Shown: positions 33,762 to 45,329 of the stretch, one piece after another
Numbering within the stretch: the stretch's first letter is position 1
Layout of the letters: the number at the start of each line of letters is the position of its first letter
Assembly (NCBI GenBank): GCA_032718865.1
Contig: JALUTQ010000040.1
Coordinates: 1,485,651-1,549,650 of the forward strand
Source: Tilletia caries
Lineage: Eukaryota; Basidiomycota; Exobasidiomycetes; Tilletiales; Tilletiaceae
Length of the DNA stretch: 64,000 nucleotides
Direction of reading: 5' to 3'
The notes under the pieces: model-generated
The model's input: only the letters and a program-made list of their open reading frames with translations
Told to the model about the DNA's origin: nothing
Database searches by the model: none
Made by a program: the position numbers and the translations under genes

Positions 33762-36700
33762 ATGTCGAACCGCCGCTTCTACGAGGAGAATGTCGGCGCG
33801 CGGACGGGGATCCGCATCCCGTCCATCAACCGCAACTCGCGCGGCTTCGAAGACACCGACCAGTTCTTCAATGCCTCCAAGAACAAGATGGCCGCGCGTC
33901 GAGCTGTGGGCGGTGCGCAGGCCGACGAAGAGGATGATGTCGACGACGACGAGGGGGAAGAAGAAGAAGAGGAGGAGGAGGAAGACTACGATGACACCCG
34001 CGACCAGACAGGGGACGAAGATGGGCCGGATCGACAGTCCGCGGACGAAGACGCCAGCAGTCTCGCTAATCACCAACCCGACGCGACAGATGATGGCGAG
34101 CAGACCGACGACGATGATGCTGTGGAGGGACAGATATTCTCAGGTGTCCGCCCCGCGTCTGCTCAGAAGGGACGCGACAGTCGGGCGGCAGCGGCTTCCA
34201 TGGGGGAAAGCAGCGCCATGGACTTGGAAGAGAGTGAGTCTTAGCACGGACTCTGCCCCTTTAACCTCTTGACACGCTCTGACTGATAGCGAGGCTCAAT
34301 CAATGCCACTGTTATGAACAGGCGACGCACCATCACCTCAGACAGCACTGCGTCTTGCTCAAGGCGCAGCACGGAAATCGCGCGGTCCAACCACCCCATC
34401 CTTCCTCAACGACAAATCGCGGACACCTCGCCGCGGCGAGCCTAGCTCACCTGAAGCACACACTCCTGGAACAGCTGTCAGAGCGCCCAGCCGCATGAGC
34501 GTCATGTCAACCGGCCGTAATCTCGACTTTGACTCCACCATCGACGGCTACGACGATACGAACGGAGGCAAGGGCGCCCGCGACCTCGGTGATTCTCCGC
34601 CTATTTTTCTCTACGACGATGACGACGGGCCCGGATCGACGGGAAGTGGGATCCAGAATCTTGATCGCGGTGCCTCTCCCAAGCGGAGAAGGTTAGTCAA
34701 CGACGAAGATGACGATGAAGACGAGGAGGAAGAACCACCGCAACAGTCAAAGCGCCGGTCCAGTGGTAAAGCGCGTGCTTCGGACGCTTCTGCATCTCGT
34801 CAGGATGAGGAGCAAGAAGAAACGCCTCAACGTGGAAAGCGCCGGTCAAGCGGCGGTGGGCGCTCCTTGAATGCATCGGCATCCCGGTCCAGCGTTGGTG
34901 GATCGAGTCTGGCGGCAAGCATGGGCCGACGCGCATTCAATCGTGTGCGGCACACCGCTTCGATGTCGCCCAACAAATCGCTCGAGTCGGAACAGCAACA
35001 GACACCGTCCCGGTCAAGTGTGTCCCAGCCGTCACCCACGAAATCGGTCGCATCGTCGGTATCCTCTGCCGACGGACGGGCTCTCGAATTTAATGACTAC
35101 GGAGACGACGACAACGGTGGCTACATCGACCCTGGCTATGACAACGAGGACGAAAACGGCAATGAGGGCGACAACGACAACGACAATGACGGCGATCGGA
35201 ACGACACTGCCGGTGGTCTGCAGGTCATTGTCGAAGAGGATGTCGGCGAAGAAGCTCTCGACGGTACTACAGCTGGTCAGGCCGATCATGAGATGTTCAG
35301 CCCAAGGCGCGACGAGGCGAAGAAGTCTCCAAACCAGAAGGGTAAAGGCAAAGGGAAGCAAAAGGAGAAAGACCCAAAGGGCAAAAGACGCGCACGCTCC
35401 GAAGAATCCGAGAACGAGCCCAATGGCATACAAGTCGACCGCGTCATCGTCCAACGGAACCGCGCGCCCCTCGGCCAGCAAAAGCAAGTCCATGAGATCC
35501 ACGAGAACATCCCGGCCTCCTTCCATCTGAGGGGTTTTGGCGGTGCGGACGAGTCTACCGACGGGTCCGGTCCTCGACGCGGGAAGCGGCTGCGATTTGC
35601 CCCCCTGGAGTGGTGGCGCGGCGAGCATGCCGAGTTTGGTCGGGTACGGCTACCGGACATTAGCGAGAGGGATGATGAGGATGATGATAATGAGGAAGAG
35701 GGTGCTCGTAGTCAGGCTGGGGAGGACGACTTTGAGGCCCGCCCGAGTAAGGAGCCTGTGCACATCCCTGTGCCTGTCCTGCAGAGGATCGTCCGGATCC
35801 AACGCGCACCTGGCGAGGGCACCTTTTCGGGCATGTCGCTCCCCCGCAAGAACAAGGGCGGGAAGAAGAAAGCAGCGGCGCCGAAGGCCAAAGACGAGAA
35901 GAAGCGGAAGGCGGCCAGATCAGGTTCGGAGTCGGAGGAGGGCGATGAGGAGGAGATTCGATTTGATGAGCGGGGATATACGATCCAGCCTGAGGATGGC
36001 TGGGATGAGGAGACGGATCAGATGGGGTTGGTGTGGAATGTGGATACGGGCGAGGAGGTGACTCGACGTGAGTGACCCCGCCGTGCTTTGGGAACTCTCT
36101 TCTCGACGAGCTTGGTTACTGACGTGATTTGAATCTATGTCCTCCATTGGGTCGGACTCATCTATACAGGCATAGCATGCCAACGATCCGAGGTCAAGAC
36201 GCGAAAAGTCTTCAACTCGGACTTCAAGTTCGAAAAGGTGTTCGGCGTGGACGACTTCATGGCTGCGGGTGTCATCGAGGTTCCAGTAGGGGGCAGCAAG
36301 CCCGTCAAGCCGAGCAAGACGAATTCATACGTGAGTGCCTTTTTAATACACACCCGGAGGAAAGCGAGACACTGGGGTTCTGTGTCTGAAGGCCGGGGAT
36401 GGCTGAACTTGTCGTCTATTCCTTGATTATGTATATAGACGTTCATCGTCAATGAAGGGGCGGTGCGAGTTCGCATTCACCGGTCCAACTTCGTCATGGG
36501 CCCCGGAGGCATGTTCCTCGTGCCGAAAGGTGAGTCTCACTTCCCTTACCCTTTCTCCCTCACCATTATCGCCGTTCCCTCTGATCCCCCCGCCCTTTCC
36601 CCACTCCCTAGGCAACACCTACTCCATCGAGAACATCGCCAAACGCGACGCCCGCCTCTTCTTTGCCCAAGCGCGCGACCCGAACCTGGACCCCGAACAG

Positions 36701-36904
36701 GCGCGCGGCGTGGTGGTGAACAACATGGTGAACAATACCAACAACGGCAGCCAGAGTATGAGTATGGCGGGGCCGAGTAGGTCGCAGTATGCTGCTGCTG
36801 CGACGGCGGTGGGTGGAGGAGGAGGAGGAGGGAGGGGGCGGAAGGCGGAGTATGCTGATGGGGCATCGATGACGAGTCCGGCGAATAAGCGGGCGAAGAA
36901 GTGA
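33762..36904 (+). CDS. MIF2: CENP-C/Mif2 inner kinetochore protein
   Basis: Exons 33762-34233, 34322-36067, 36170-36330, 36439-36529 and 36612-36904 join in phase to 920 residues. CENP-C links CENP-A nucleosomes to the outer kinetochore. The N-terminus has TGIRIPSINRNSRGFED, resembling the Mis12-binding end of Mif2. Near residue 600 is the CENP-C signature RRGKRLRFAPLEWWRGE, the nucleosome-binding motif with its basic and WW residues. The last about 130 residues form the dimerising cupin (KVFGVDDFMAAGVIEVP, then SYTFIVNEGAVRVRI and GGMFLVPKGNTYSIEN). Between these lie long acidic low-complexity segments. The copia A insertion ends 216 bases upstream of the start. Confidence 0.95.
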
Positions 36905-37319
36905 TGCCTTTCTCCTGTGCGCCTGCCTTTATGGGATCCTTCAACCCCCGACTGGACGATTTGGCCTTTCCTTCCTTCTTTCCCTGCGACCATGTTCTCT
37001 GTGTACCTTTGTGGGGCTTTCCTTGTTATACTTCTCTCTGCTGTTGTAGCTGTCGATTGGAACACTGCTGTCTGCTGGCTGTGTCCATCGCCTCCCTGCA
37101 CTCTCGTTAAACCTTGCATCGCGTGAAGCCGAGACAGTCACGCTTGACGAATCCTGAGTTCCAAGGATTGGCCTGACGAACTCGCCACAGAGCCAGGGGG
37201 AGAAAAGGAACTCGACGTCGTCCGTTCAGCGTACATATGACAGGTGAAATCTCAGATTACACCTACGGTGCTGTTGCTATGATTGCTGCAGGAGAGCGGG
37301 CGCGATCGGAAAGTCCTGA
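36905..37319. other. Intergenic, convergent 3' flanks
   Basis: 415 bases between the stops of CENP-C (+) and the OXA1/COX18-like gene (-). T-rich around 36960-37060. Nothing else recognised. Confidence 0.5.
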
Positions 37320-38856
37320 TCATCGCCGCGGCGGCGACGACGACGACGCGGCCGGTCCCACGAGGTCGCGCTCACGTTCCTTCCTCTCCCGCCAGTCCAG
37401 GATGGCATTTTGGGCGAGGGTGTAGGTAGCCGAGGTGAGCCAGTAAATGAGTAGGCCCTGTAAAAATCCGAAGGAGAGAGAGAGGGGTTCACATTGAGTC
37501 AAAGGCCACTTTCTACATCAAGGCATCTTAAAAAGTAAGAAAACGGGTACAAACTCACCCCTGGAATCTGACTGGAGATCGGCACAAAGGCGACGGCGGC
37601 CGCGCGGAGCGTGTTGATCAAAATGGTCGACCGCAGTGATGTCCGTTCTTCCGCCTGTAATGCCGTGTCTACCTCTTCTTTGGGGGAAGACGATGGTGAT
37701 GGTGGACCAACCTTGGTCGACGCATGTCGCTTATCGCCTGCTGGGCGATAGTCGCGGGTGGCCTTCACGGTCGGTGGGGCGACGGATCGTGCGCCGGGAA
37801 GAGGCGTAGACTGCCTTGCAAAAGGAGAAGATGCCTCAGGTGTGGAATCCACGGGCACGGAGGGAGTACTGCCACTGTGCAAGTGTTCGCGCTCCTGCTT
37901 TGCGCGGTGAGCGGTGAGTTCGGCATTGAGGAGAGTGATGAGACCCAACACGACGGGCCCTTGCATACTGCCATCCTTCTGCGCCAACGTCGTGCCCAGT
38001 CCGCCCCCACTGGCCCCGCCACCCTTAGGCCCCATCAAGTTGGAAAGCGTCTCCTCATTCATGCCACGATCGCGCAAGATACTAGCCGACTGAGCGAAGG
38101 CGTCCAGTTGCTGTTGTTCGGCGAGGGAAGGGCCGGTGAAGGACCAGGTTGACCAGGGGAGGAGTTCCTGTGTGAATTCGGGGGAGACGCAGGCTTCGCG
38201 GATGAGGTACGAGATTGTGATGAAGAGGGGGATCTGGACGGCGAGGGGTGCGAGCATGGTGGGCAGGGGTGTACAGCGGTGTTTGCGGAGGAGGTCGCGG
38301 AGAGCCTTTTTCATCTGGCAAGGGACGTTTGGGGGATCAGAGGCAGAGCGCAGGCCAGGTTGGTGGGAGGAGATGGGTACGACGGGGAGGATATGCTCAC
38401 CTCAACCTGCAACTCGACGCGGAACTGCTCGTAGGACTTGCCCGCGCGGCGACATTTGGTTCTGACCTGAAGGGGAAGGTCCTTCTTCATCTGTTCCCAA
38501 ATCGGATAGACATCCCTGGCCATGCGACGGGAGCGGGCGCGCTGCCAGAGGGCGACGGGCAGGGTGACTGTGGACCTCAGGGTGAGTGTGAGGAGGACGA
38601 GTGAGGTTGTGATCGGGTACGATGCGAGTGGGCCAGGGAGGTAAGGGGCGATGGTCGGGGGCAAGGCCTGCAGGGCGGGCACGAGGGAGTTGAATGTGTC
38701 TGCGAGGGCGGAGTGGGACGGGCTCGATGGTCGGAAGGCGGCGGGGCGGGAGGAGTGGAAGGCGCGCGCTGTGGGTGGTGCCGAGGCGAGCTCACCGCCG
38801 CTTGTTGCTGTGCCCAGACGGGCTGATGCTCGTCTCAGTGCTGACGAATGGATCAT
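37320..38856 (-). CDS. OXA1/COX18-family mitochondrial membrane insertase
   Basis: Minus-strand exons 38856-38401, 38314-37559 and 37457-37320 join in phase to 449 residues. The N-terminus is basic and Ser/Ala-rich with RAFHSSRPAA, a typical mitochondrial presequence. A first membrane segment follows (SYPITTSLVLLTLTLRSTVTLP), then basic residues and the matrix helix with MKKALRDLLRKHRC. Further membrane segments are APLAVQIPLFITISYLI, VVLGLITLLNA and, after the last intron, LLIYWLTSATYTLAQN with SQIPG before it, the YidC/Oxa1 signature. YidC/Oxa1/COX18 proteins insert proteins such as cytochrome oxidase subunits into the inner membrane. The first segment fits COX18 better than OXA1. A 100-residue S/P-rich insertion interrupts the matrix loop. 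Confidence 0.8.
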
Positions 38857-39513
38857 TCTTGGCTTGGGTGAGGGCAGAAAAGAACGCGCAAGTTGAATTG
38901 GGGTCCAGAGAGAGAGAGCAAAGGAGCTGTCCGAGCAGAGTACACACAGGGAATGAACAGAAGGAGAGGGGAGATAGATGGGAGAGTGCAAGAGAGAGAG
39001 AGAAGGACAGAAGGAGAGATAGAGGAGGGAAAGGAGAGTCAGTATTCGCGCGCACTGCAGGTGAAGATGAGCAGCGGAGGAGTGGCAGGCGGGCAGAGGA
39101 AGGTCGAGAGGAATCCGTCATTGGTTATTTAGGCAATACTTGTTTTGTCCTCGTGTAGCACAGGACAAGTTGCACTGTGCCTCTTGCTTGTGCCATAATC
39201 GGATCAGGTCTGTGTAAGGGTTTTAATCTTGCGGGAGGTCGCCTGCTGTTCGCTGCTGCTGCTGCTGCTGCTGCTGTTGCGAGTGGTAGGAAAGGAAATA
39301 TCGACTCACCCTCTGACAAAGGTCGTTGCGCTTGAGAAGTCGGGAGTCGGGACGTGCGCTCGGTGTGGAAGCAGGCAGTCAGGATCGTCAGCAAGAAGAA
39401 AAAGTGAGTGTGGAGTGTGGACGAGATGTGAGAGTCACGTGAGTCAAAGCCACGTGGGTTGCCGGCGGCTGGAGTGAATGTCCGATCCCGCATTTGCCGC
39501 CGGGCGGACCGTT
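38857..39513. other. Upstream region of the insertase gene
   Basis: 657 bases ending at the DUF6589 transposon. Contains GA-rich runs (38910-39030) and a GCT trinucleotide run at 39252-39275. No gene supported. Confidence 0.5.
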
Positions 39514-39553
39514 GTCTCGAACGAGACGCCTCCTGCTCCGCCAGGAGGGTCTC
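39514..39553 (+). repeat. Left terminal inverted repeat, outer part
   Basis: A palindrome GTCTCG-AA-CGAGAC (39514-39527), one base, then a hairpin with 7-bp stem CCTCCTG/CAGGAGG and six-base loop (39529-39548), then GTCTC, the copia B duplication. Confidence 0.85.
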
Positions 39554-39804
39554 AGTTGGAAACCGAGAGTCTGGCAAGCACAGTTACTTAGTCTCTCTTC
39601 CCGATTTCTTCTGCAGGGCCTCCCTCCGTTTCTCTCCACCCCATGCCTTTGCCCCTTGTACCCATGCTTCTATGAATACAACTACCACAAGCGGTCAATC
39701 AGCTGAACGTCGTGAACCTTTGAGAACAAGAAGACTCTTCATACAGGTCAGTCCTCTCCGGGTGACCCGGGGTCTCCGGACCCGGAGTAGGAGGATATCT
39801 AACT
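39554..39804 (+). repeat. 5' LTR of copia B
   Basis: 251 bp. Near its 3' end an 8-bp inverted repeat CTCCGGGT/ACCCGGAG (39756-39787) could fold into a stable hairpin in the RNA leader. Confidence 0.95.
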
Positions 39805-39821
39805 GGTTATGAGCTCAATCC
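39805..39821 (+). promoter_or_regulatory. Primer-binding site, half-tRNA initiator Met type
   Basis: GGTTATGAGCTCAATCC directly after the LTR. It is complementary to the anticodon-loop region of initiator tRNA-Met (CAT anticodon), the internal fragment used by Drosophila copia, rather than to a tRNA 3' CCA end. Confidence 0.7.
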
Positions 39822-39852
39822 TCCCCCAGCTACAACAACGGACTCTCCAACA

Positions 39853-41109
39853 ATGATGGACAGCACTCAAGACAGCCTCATCCAGGATCTCGACGCCCTG
39901 GCCCAAGGCGCCCTCAGCCGAAGCGCCACGAACGCTGCGCAAGACTCGGGCGGCCTCTCGGAACTCGAAACCCTGGCCTCGTTCTTTGAGCGCTCTCAAG
40001 GCCTCACCCGCTCTGAGGCAGCCGACAAGGCAGCCCAGATGTACATCGCGGGCAAGATCAAGACCGAGGCGGCCAGCCCTCGCCTGTCGCCGACTCCGAT
40101 CCCGAAGGCGAAAGACTGGGATGCGGAATTCAGCACCCACAAGAAGATTGCCGGCAACCAGCTCAAGCTCAGCAAGGCGAAGCAGAACTTCGTTCTGTGG
40201 CTCATGGGGTTCCGCAACCTCATCGACAACGTCCCGCTCGCTCAAGAACACTTGGAGGGAGTGGAGCACGATGTCGGGTTCCCGGGAGCACCTCTGTCCC
40301 CCCGCACGGAGAGGTACTGTTACGAGTTGGACAAGGAACTCGCTCGGGTCTTGCTACAGACACTCGAGCCCGAGGTATCGACAATCCTCGTTCCCCATCA
40401 CAACTCGGGTGAACGCCGAGCATCGGTGCTCTTTCGTACGCTGCGAAAGCAGCTGCTGCGCGATGACCCGGCGTCACAGGATCGCGTCGCCGAGACGATC
40501 CAAGGCCTCAAACAGAACACACACGACGTAACCACCTTGGCGGACACTTTCCGCTACTACTTCACATACTCCTCGCTCATCGGCAACCCAGTCGGTCAAG
40601 CCGACGAAGTGCGCTACTTCCTCAAGTCCCTTCATCCGCGCTACAACAGCTTCAAGCAGGCAGCGGCATTCCACCGCAGCACCTCGGAAGTTAGGAACGC
40701 CAGCTTCGACTACTTCGTCGAGCAGCTGCTACTTCAAGAGTCAAACATGCAAGGCGAATCGACCAGTGAGCACGCCTTCGCAGTCGCGATGCAGGCGTCA
40801 GGAACCCCCTCGGCGCAAGCACTCGTCGTCTACCAGCCGCAATCGTCGTCCCAGAAAGGAAAGGACCCCTCGCTTGGCCCAAAGTTCTCCGCGGCTAAGA
40901 AGAAGGGCTCCTCCAAGAACGGTGGCGGCGGTGGACGGCCTCACGACGGATGCCATCGCTGCCATCAGAAGGGACACTGGGCATCGGAATGCAAACTGTC
41001 CTGGGCGGAAGTCAATGCTTTGGTCAACCGCGGCAAGGGCCAGTCACCTACCGCGGCATTGGCGGCCCAGGAGCAGCAGGCGATGGTTGTGGCAACACGC
41101 CAGCAGTAG
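39853..41109 (+). CDS. gag: Copia B Gag
   Basis: ATG at 39853, TAG stop at 41107-41109, 418 residues. Contains the copia Gag core and a CCHC knuckle (CHRCHQKGHWASEC) near residue 375. Pol begins in the same frame after the UAG, with GAT as the next codon, the same arrangement as in copia A. Confidence 0.92.
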   Translation: MMDSTQDSLIQDLDALAQGALSRSATNAAQDSGGLSELETLASFFERSQGLTRSEAADKAAQMYIAGKIKTEAASPRLSPTPIPKAKDWDAEFSTHKKIAGNQLKLSKAKQNFVLWLMGFRNLIDNVPLAQEHLEGVEHDVGFPGAPLSPRTERYCYELDKELARVLLQTLEPEVSTILVPHHNSGERRASVLFRTLRKQLLRDDPASQDRVAETIQGLKQNTHDVTTLADTFRYYFTYSSLIGNPVGQADEVRYFLKSLHPRYNSFKQAAAFHRSTSEVRNASFDYFVEQLLLQESNMQGESTSEHAFAVAMQASGTPSAQALVVYQPQSSSQKGKDPSLGPKFSAAKKKGSSKNGGGGGRPHDGCHRCHQKGHWASECKLSWAEVNALVNRGKGQSPTAALAAQEQQAMVVATRQQ

Positions 41110-44100
41110 GATGAGGCCGGAATGCCGCCCATGGTCGCTTTGTGCGCTGGAAAGGGTCCATCCCTACTCATCAACTCGATGAGGTGGATACTCGACTCTG
41201 GCGCCTCGCACCACATGTGCCCCGACCGGGCATCATTCCGGACTTACCGCAAGATGGCGGATAGCGACACGAGGAGCGTCGCAGTGGCCAGTGGAGCCAG
41301 CCTCAAGGTGGCTGGTATGGGGACGATCGAACTGTCGTTCCCCATCAAAGGCAAGACCGAAACGTTCACACTCGGCAACGCCCTCCATGTTCCTGGACTC
41401 GCGGTGAACCTGATATCGGTACCGGTCCTCCAAGTCCAGGATGTCCCAGTCTTGTTCACGAGACAGGGAGCAACAATATACATGAAACATAACGAAATTT
41501 ACGCACAGCTGGACTCCGATCACAAGGCGACAGTCATCGAAGTACCAGTACGAGGTCCGCACACCTATGTAGTCCGGGAAGGAGCAGCAGGATCGCAACC
41601 ATCTCTCCCTCGGGCGACCGACGCAGGACACCTGGGTCGGGACCCGGCGACCGATAGCGGTGTAGGAACAACCGTGGTTGCTGGACGGGTCGGCGCATTG
41701 AGCGAAGCTGGCGGCTTAGCTAGTACCGACGAGATTGATGTTGGCAGCGGGCCGGTAACATCCGCTGGCATCGATACGGACGACAATGGGGGGGCTTGCC
41801 GAATGGTGAAGCTAATGTCGCTCCGGGCGCTGAAGGAGGGTGGGCCGACGGGCCTACTCAATCTGGCGTTAGTGTTGAGGCGATCGGCAAACATCCCGCC
41901 GACGTCGAAAGGACGGTAAAGTTCACCGTCCAAGTGGCCGAAGGAAAATACGGCAAACACCTCCTCTGGCACCGTCGCATTGCTCACTCCGGAAACGAGT
42001 GCCTCGCCTCGCTCGCCAAGCAAGGCAAGATACTCGACCTGACGGAGTCGCAAGTTCGCTCGTTTGGGAAACACCTGCGTGGAGACCAAGATGTCGAGAA
42101 CCCGGTTCAGCAAGAAAAGCAAGAGCCGGCTCAAGACACCCAACGAGCTTGTCCTCGTCGACATTGTCGGCCAGTTCACGGAGATAGCGGGGTTCCAGTA
42201 CTTCCTCACAGTCGTTGAGGCGTACTCGAGGAAGAATTGGGTCTTCTTACTGAAGTCAAAGGCGGAAGCCTTCCCGCTCCTACGCGACCACTGTGCTGCG
42301 ATGGAACGACACAAGGGACACAAGGTCCGAACGATCCGCTCGGACAACGGCGGAGAGTTCACGTCCAATGTGGCTAAGGAATGGGCAAAGGGCAAAGGGA
42401 TCAAGTGGGAATACACCACGCCTTACTCCAGCATCCAGAACGGGATTGCCGAGCGCATGAACCGCACGATTCAGGATAAGGCTCGGGCAATGCTGCATGC
42501 AGCTGGCACCAGTCATGAGTACTGGCCCAGTGCGATGCAAGCGGGGAGCTACCTAGTCAACCATCTACCAACGAAGGCGCTAGGTGGCAAGATCCCCGAG
42601 GAGCGCTGGGAGGGACAGAAGATCGACATGCCCCACCTTCGCGTTTGGGGATGTGTGGCCTGGATCAAGATCCATGATCAGCAGCGATCAGAAGGCAAGC
42701 TCTCTGCTAGAGGCCTGCGAGGAATGTTCATCGGCTATGCCGGTGATCGTAAGGCCTGGACCATTCTCACACCTTCGCATCCGACAAAGAAGGTGCATTA
42801 CTCCCGTGATGTGCGCTTCGATGAAGGGACAAGATTTGTTGATACGGTGCTCAGCGAGAAGAACCCGATGATGCCTCGTGCACACAGCTACGAGGATATG
42901 CTGGAGATGGAATGGGATAACCCCCATATTCCCCAGGTTGCGGTGATTGATTCTGATCTCCCTTCCGTCCAAGAACCCCCCTTTGCACCAGGAAGCCCCA
43001 GCCATCATCCCGGAGTCGATTGGTTCCGACACGGGATGGCAACAGATGGATGCGCCAAGGTCAAGCACACCGCAGCCAACACCAATGTCGCCGAGTCTGC
43101 TGGATATCGACCTTCTCCTTTCACCAAGGGAGATCCTCGCCACCCATTTGCCCGACGAGACTCTGGACATCCCATCCATGAGGTCCGTCGCTTCCCCAAG
43201 TCCTTCAGCCCAAGCCCCCCAACTTCGGGCTCCTGACACGCCAGCGGTAGCACCTGCTCCCGCAACCGGATCAAACGAGAGGATAGGGCCGATGACGGAG
43301 CGAGAGCTGCGTGCACAGCTTCGACATATCAAGCGGTTCAAGCAGCCTCTCACTCCCGGGTTTCAAGCCTTGTCCGTGTCGTTCCAGGAGTCGGAACAGA
43401 TGCGTTTAAGTGCGGACGGTCAAGAACTAGAGCCGGCGACTTATGCGGAGGCAAGAAGGCGGTCGGATTGGGAGAAGTGGAACAAGGCTATGGATGAGCA
43501 GATGGATGCTCTGGTCGGTATGCACACCTGGGATTTGGTCCAACTCCCTCCAGAGAGGAAGGCTATTGGTTCCAGGTGGGTATATAAGCTGAAGCTCGAT
43601 GAGGAGGGCAAAGCTGACAGATGGAAGGCGAGGTTGGTGGCCCAGGGGTTCACTCAAGTGGCTGGTGTGGACTACTTCGAAACGTTCGCTCCGGTCGCTC
43701 GCTTGGACAGCCTGCGGGTCATTTTGGCGTTGGCAGCACACTTTGGATGGGTAATCCATCAAGTTGATGTGGTCACGGCGTATCTCAATGGAGATTTGGA
43801 GGAGGAGGTGTACATCAGGCAGCCGCCGGGCTACGAGAAGGGTGGGTCGCGAAGGAAGAACATGGTGTGTAAACTTCGCCTCCCTCTCTACGGTCTCAAG
43901 CAGTTCGGACGGCAGTGGAACACCAAGTTCCACGACAAGCTCATCGCGCGCGGCTACACTCAGTGCAAGTCAGAGCCGTGCGTGTATGTGCGCCGGAAGG
44001 GTGGGAGCATTTCCATTGCTCTCATCTATGTCGATGACGTCCTGATTGTGGCGCCTACGGAAGCGGAGGTCAACGTCGAGAAGGAATGGCTCCGAGCCAC

Positions 44101-44995
44101 CTTTGATGTCACCGACGGCGGCCCTCTGCGTCACTTCCTTGGCCTCAAGATCACCCGTGAGAACGGCAAGGTCATACTGTCCCAGCGGTCGTACATCAAG
44201 GCAGTGCTCGAGCGATTCAACTTCAGCTTCGAGAAGCCCGCAAGTACACCGACTATGGACAAGACCCCTCAACGCGCTCCGGCCGATTACGAGCCAAGTC
44301 GTGAGATCATTCGCGTCTTTGCTTCAATGATCGGTTGCCTCAAGTGGATCGCTCAGACGGTTCGGCCCGACCTCATGTTCATCTGTGGTGTCCTTAGCCG
44401 ATTCCAGGCAAGGCCCATGCCGATTCACATGGAGGCGGCGAAACGAGCGATGCGGTTCCTACGCAAGACCGCTGAGGCGGACCTGGTCTACCAGCCGGGC
44501 ACCGACAGCATCCCCCGCCTATCAGGCTTCGCCGACGCCGATTTCGCTGGCGACAGCGAGACCTCAAGATCGACCACTGGGTTTGTCTTCTACGTTCAAG
44601 GCAACCCAGTGAGCTGGGCTTCGAGGCTCCAGACTTCCGTCTCTATGAGCACGGTGGAAGCGGAGTATATTGCGTTGGCGGAGGGATTGCGGGAAGGTCT
44701 CTGGCTCAGGAACCTCCTGTCCGAGCTCGGATATCCGGCTCAAACGCCATTCGAGCTGCACACGGACAACGAGGGAACTCGGTCTATTGCAGACAACCCG
44801 GAGGCGCACAAGAGGACAAAGCACATCGCGCTCCACTATCACGCCGTTAGGGAACGGGTGAAGCTGGGCGAGATTGCAGTCGTTCGGGTCGATACCGACG
44901 ACAATCCGGCAGATGTGTTCACCAAGCATCTGCCCGGTCCCAAACTCTTCGACGCGCGACTCAAACTGCACGTCGTCGAGCTCGAGAAGGAATAG
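41110..44995 (+). pseudogene. pol: Copia B Pol with three frame changes
   Basis: Protease WILDSGASHHM at 41187; integrase zinc HRRIAH near 41971 and catalytic RSDNGGEFTS and SIQNGIAERMN at 42331-42460; RT with SRWVYKLKLD, HQVDVVTAYLNG and LIYVDDVLIV; RNase H with ADADFAGD and STVEAEYIAL; stop at 44995. The frame changes at the G7 run 41789-41795, near TTTGGGAAA at about 42064, and near the C6 run at about 42973. Since the LTRs are identical, the breaks are either very recent or consensus errors at homopolymers. Everything downstream of about 43000 is a single long frame. Confidence 0.9.
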
Positions 44996-45034
44996 GCCCT
45001 TCGCGCGGGCAGTCGGCCCCTTAGAAGGTGGGAG

Positions 45035-45285
45035 AGTTGGAAACCGAGAGTCTGGCAAGCACAGTTACTTAGTCTCTCTTCCCGATTTCTTCTGCAGGGC
45101 CTCCCTCCGTTTCTCTCCACCCCATGCCTTTGCCCCTTGTACCCATGCTTCTATGAATACAACTACCACAAGCGGTCAATCAGCTGAACGTCGTGAACCT
45201 TTGAGAACAAGAAGACTCTTCATACAGGTCAGTCCTCTCCGGGTGACCCGGGGTCTCCGGACCCGGAGTAGGAGGATATCTAACT
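45035..45285 (+). repeat. 3' LTR of copia B
   Basis: 251 bp, identical by eye to the 5' LTR; preceded by a purine-rich tract and followed by the duplication GTCTC. Confidence 0.95.
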
Positions 45286-45290
45286 GTCTC

Positions 45291-45329
45291 GTGTCAAATG
45301 TGGAGTCTGCAAGTGGGAACGACCGACGG
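45291..45329 (+). repeat. Left terminal inverted repeat, inner part
   Basis: Continuation of the left inverted repeat after copia B. From TCAAATGTGG to CGACGG (36 bases) it is identical to the complement of 52754-52789. Confidence 0.9.

Larger units (their letters stand above)
39554..45285 (+). mobile_element. Ty1/copia retrotransposon (copy B)
   Basis: 5,732 bp with 251-bp LTRs that look identical, ends AGTT and AACT, and target duplication GTCTC at 39549-39553 and 45286-45290. The primer-binding site after the 5' LTR matches the internal half-tRNA type used by Drosophila copia. Gag and Pol are present. It landed inside the left inverted repeat of the DUF6589 transposon and is therefore younger than that element. 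It belongs to a different lineage from copia A (different LTR, primer site and Gag). Confidence 0.95.
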
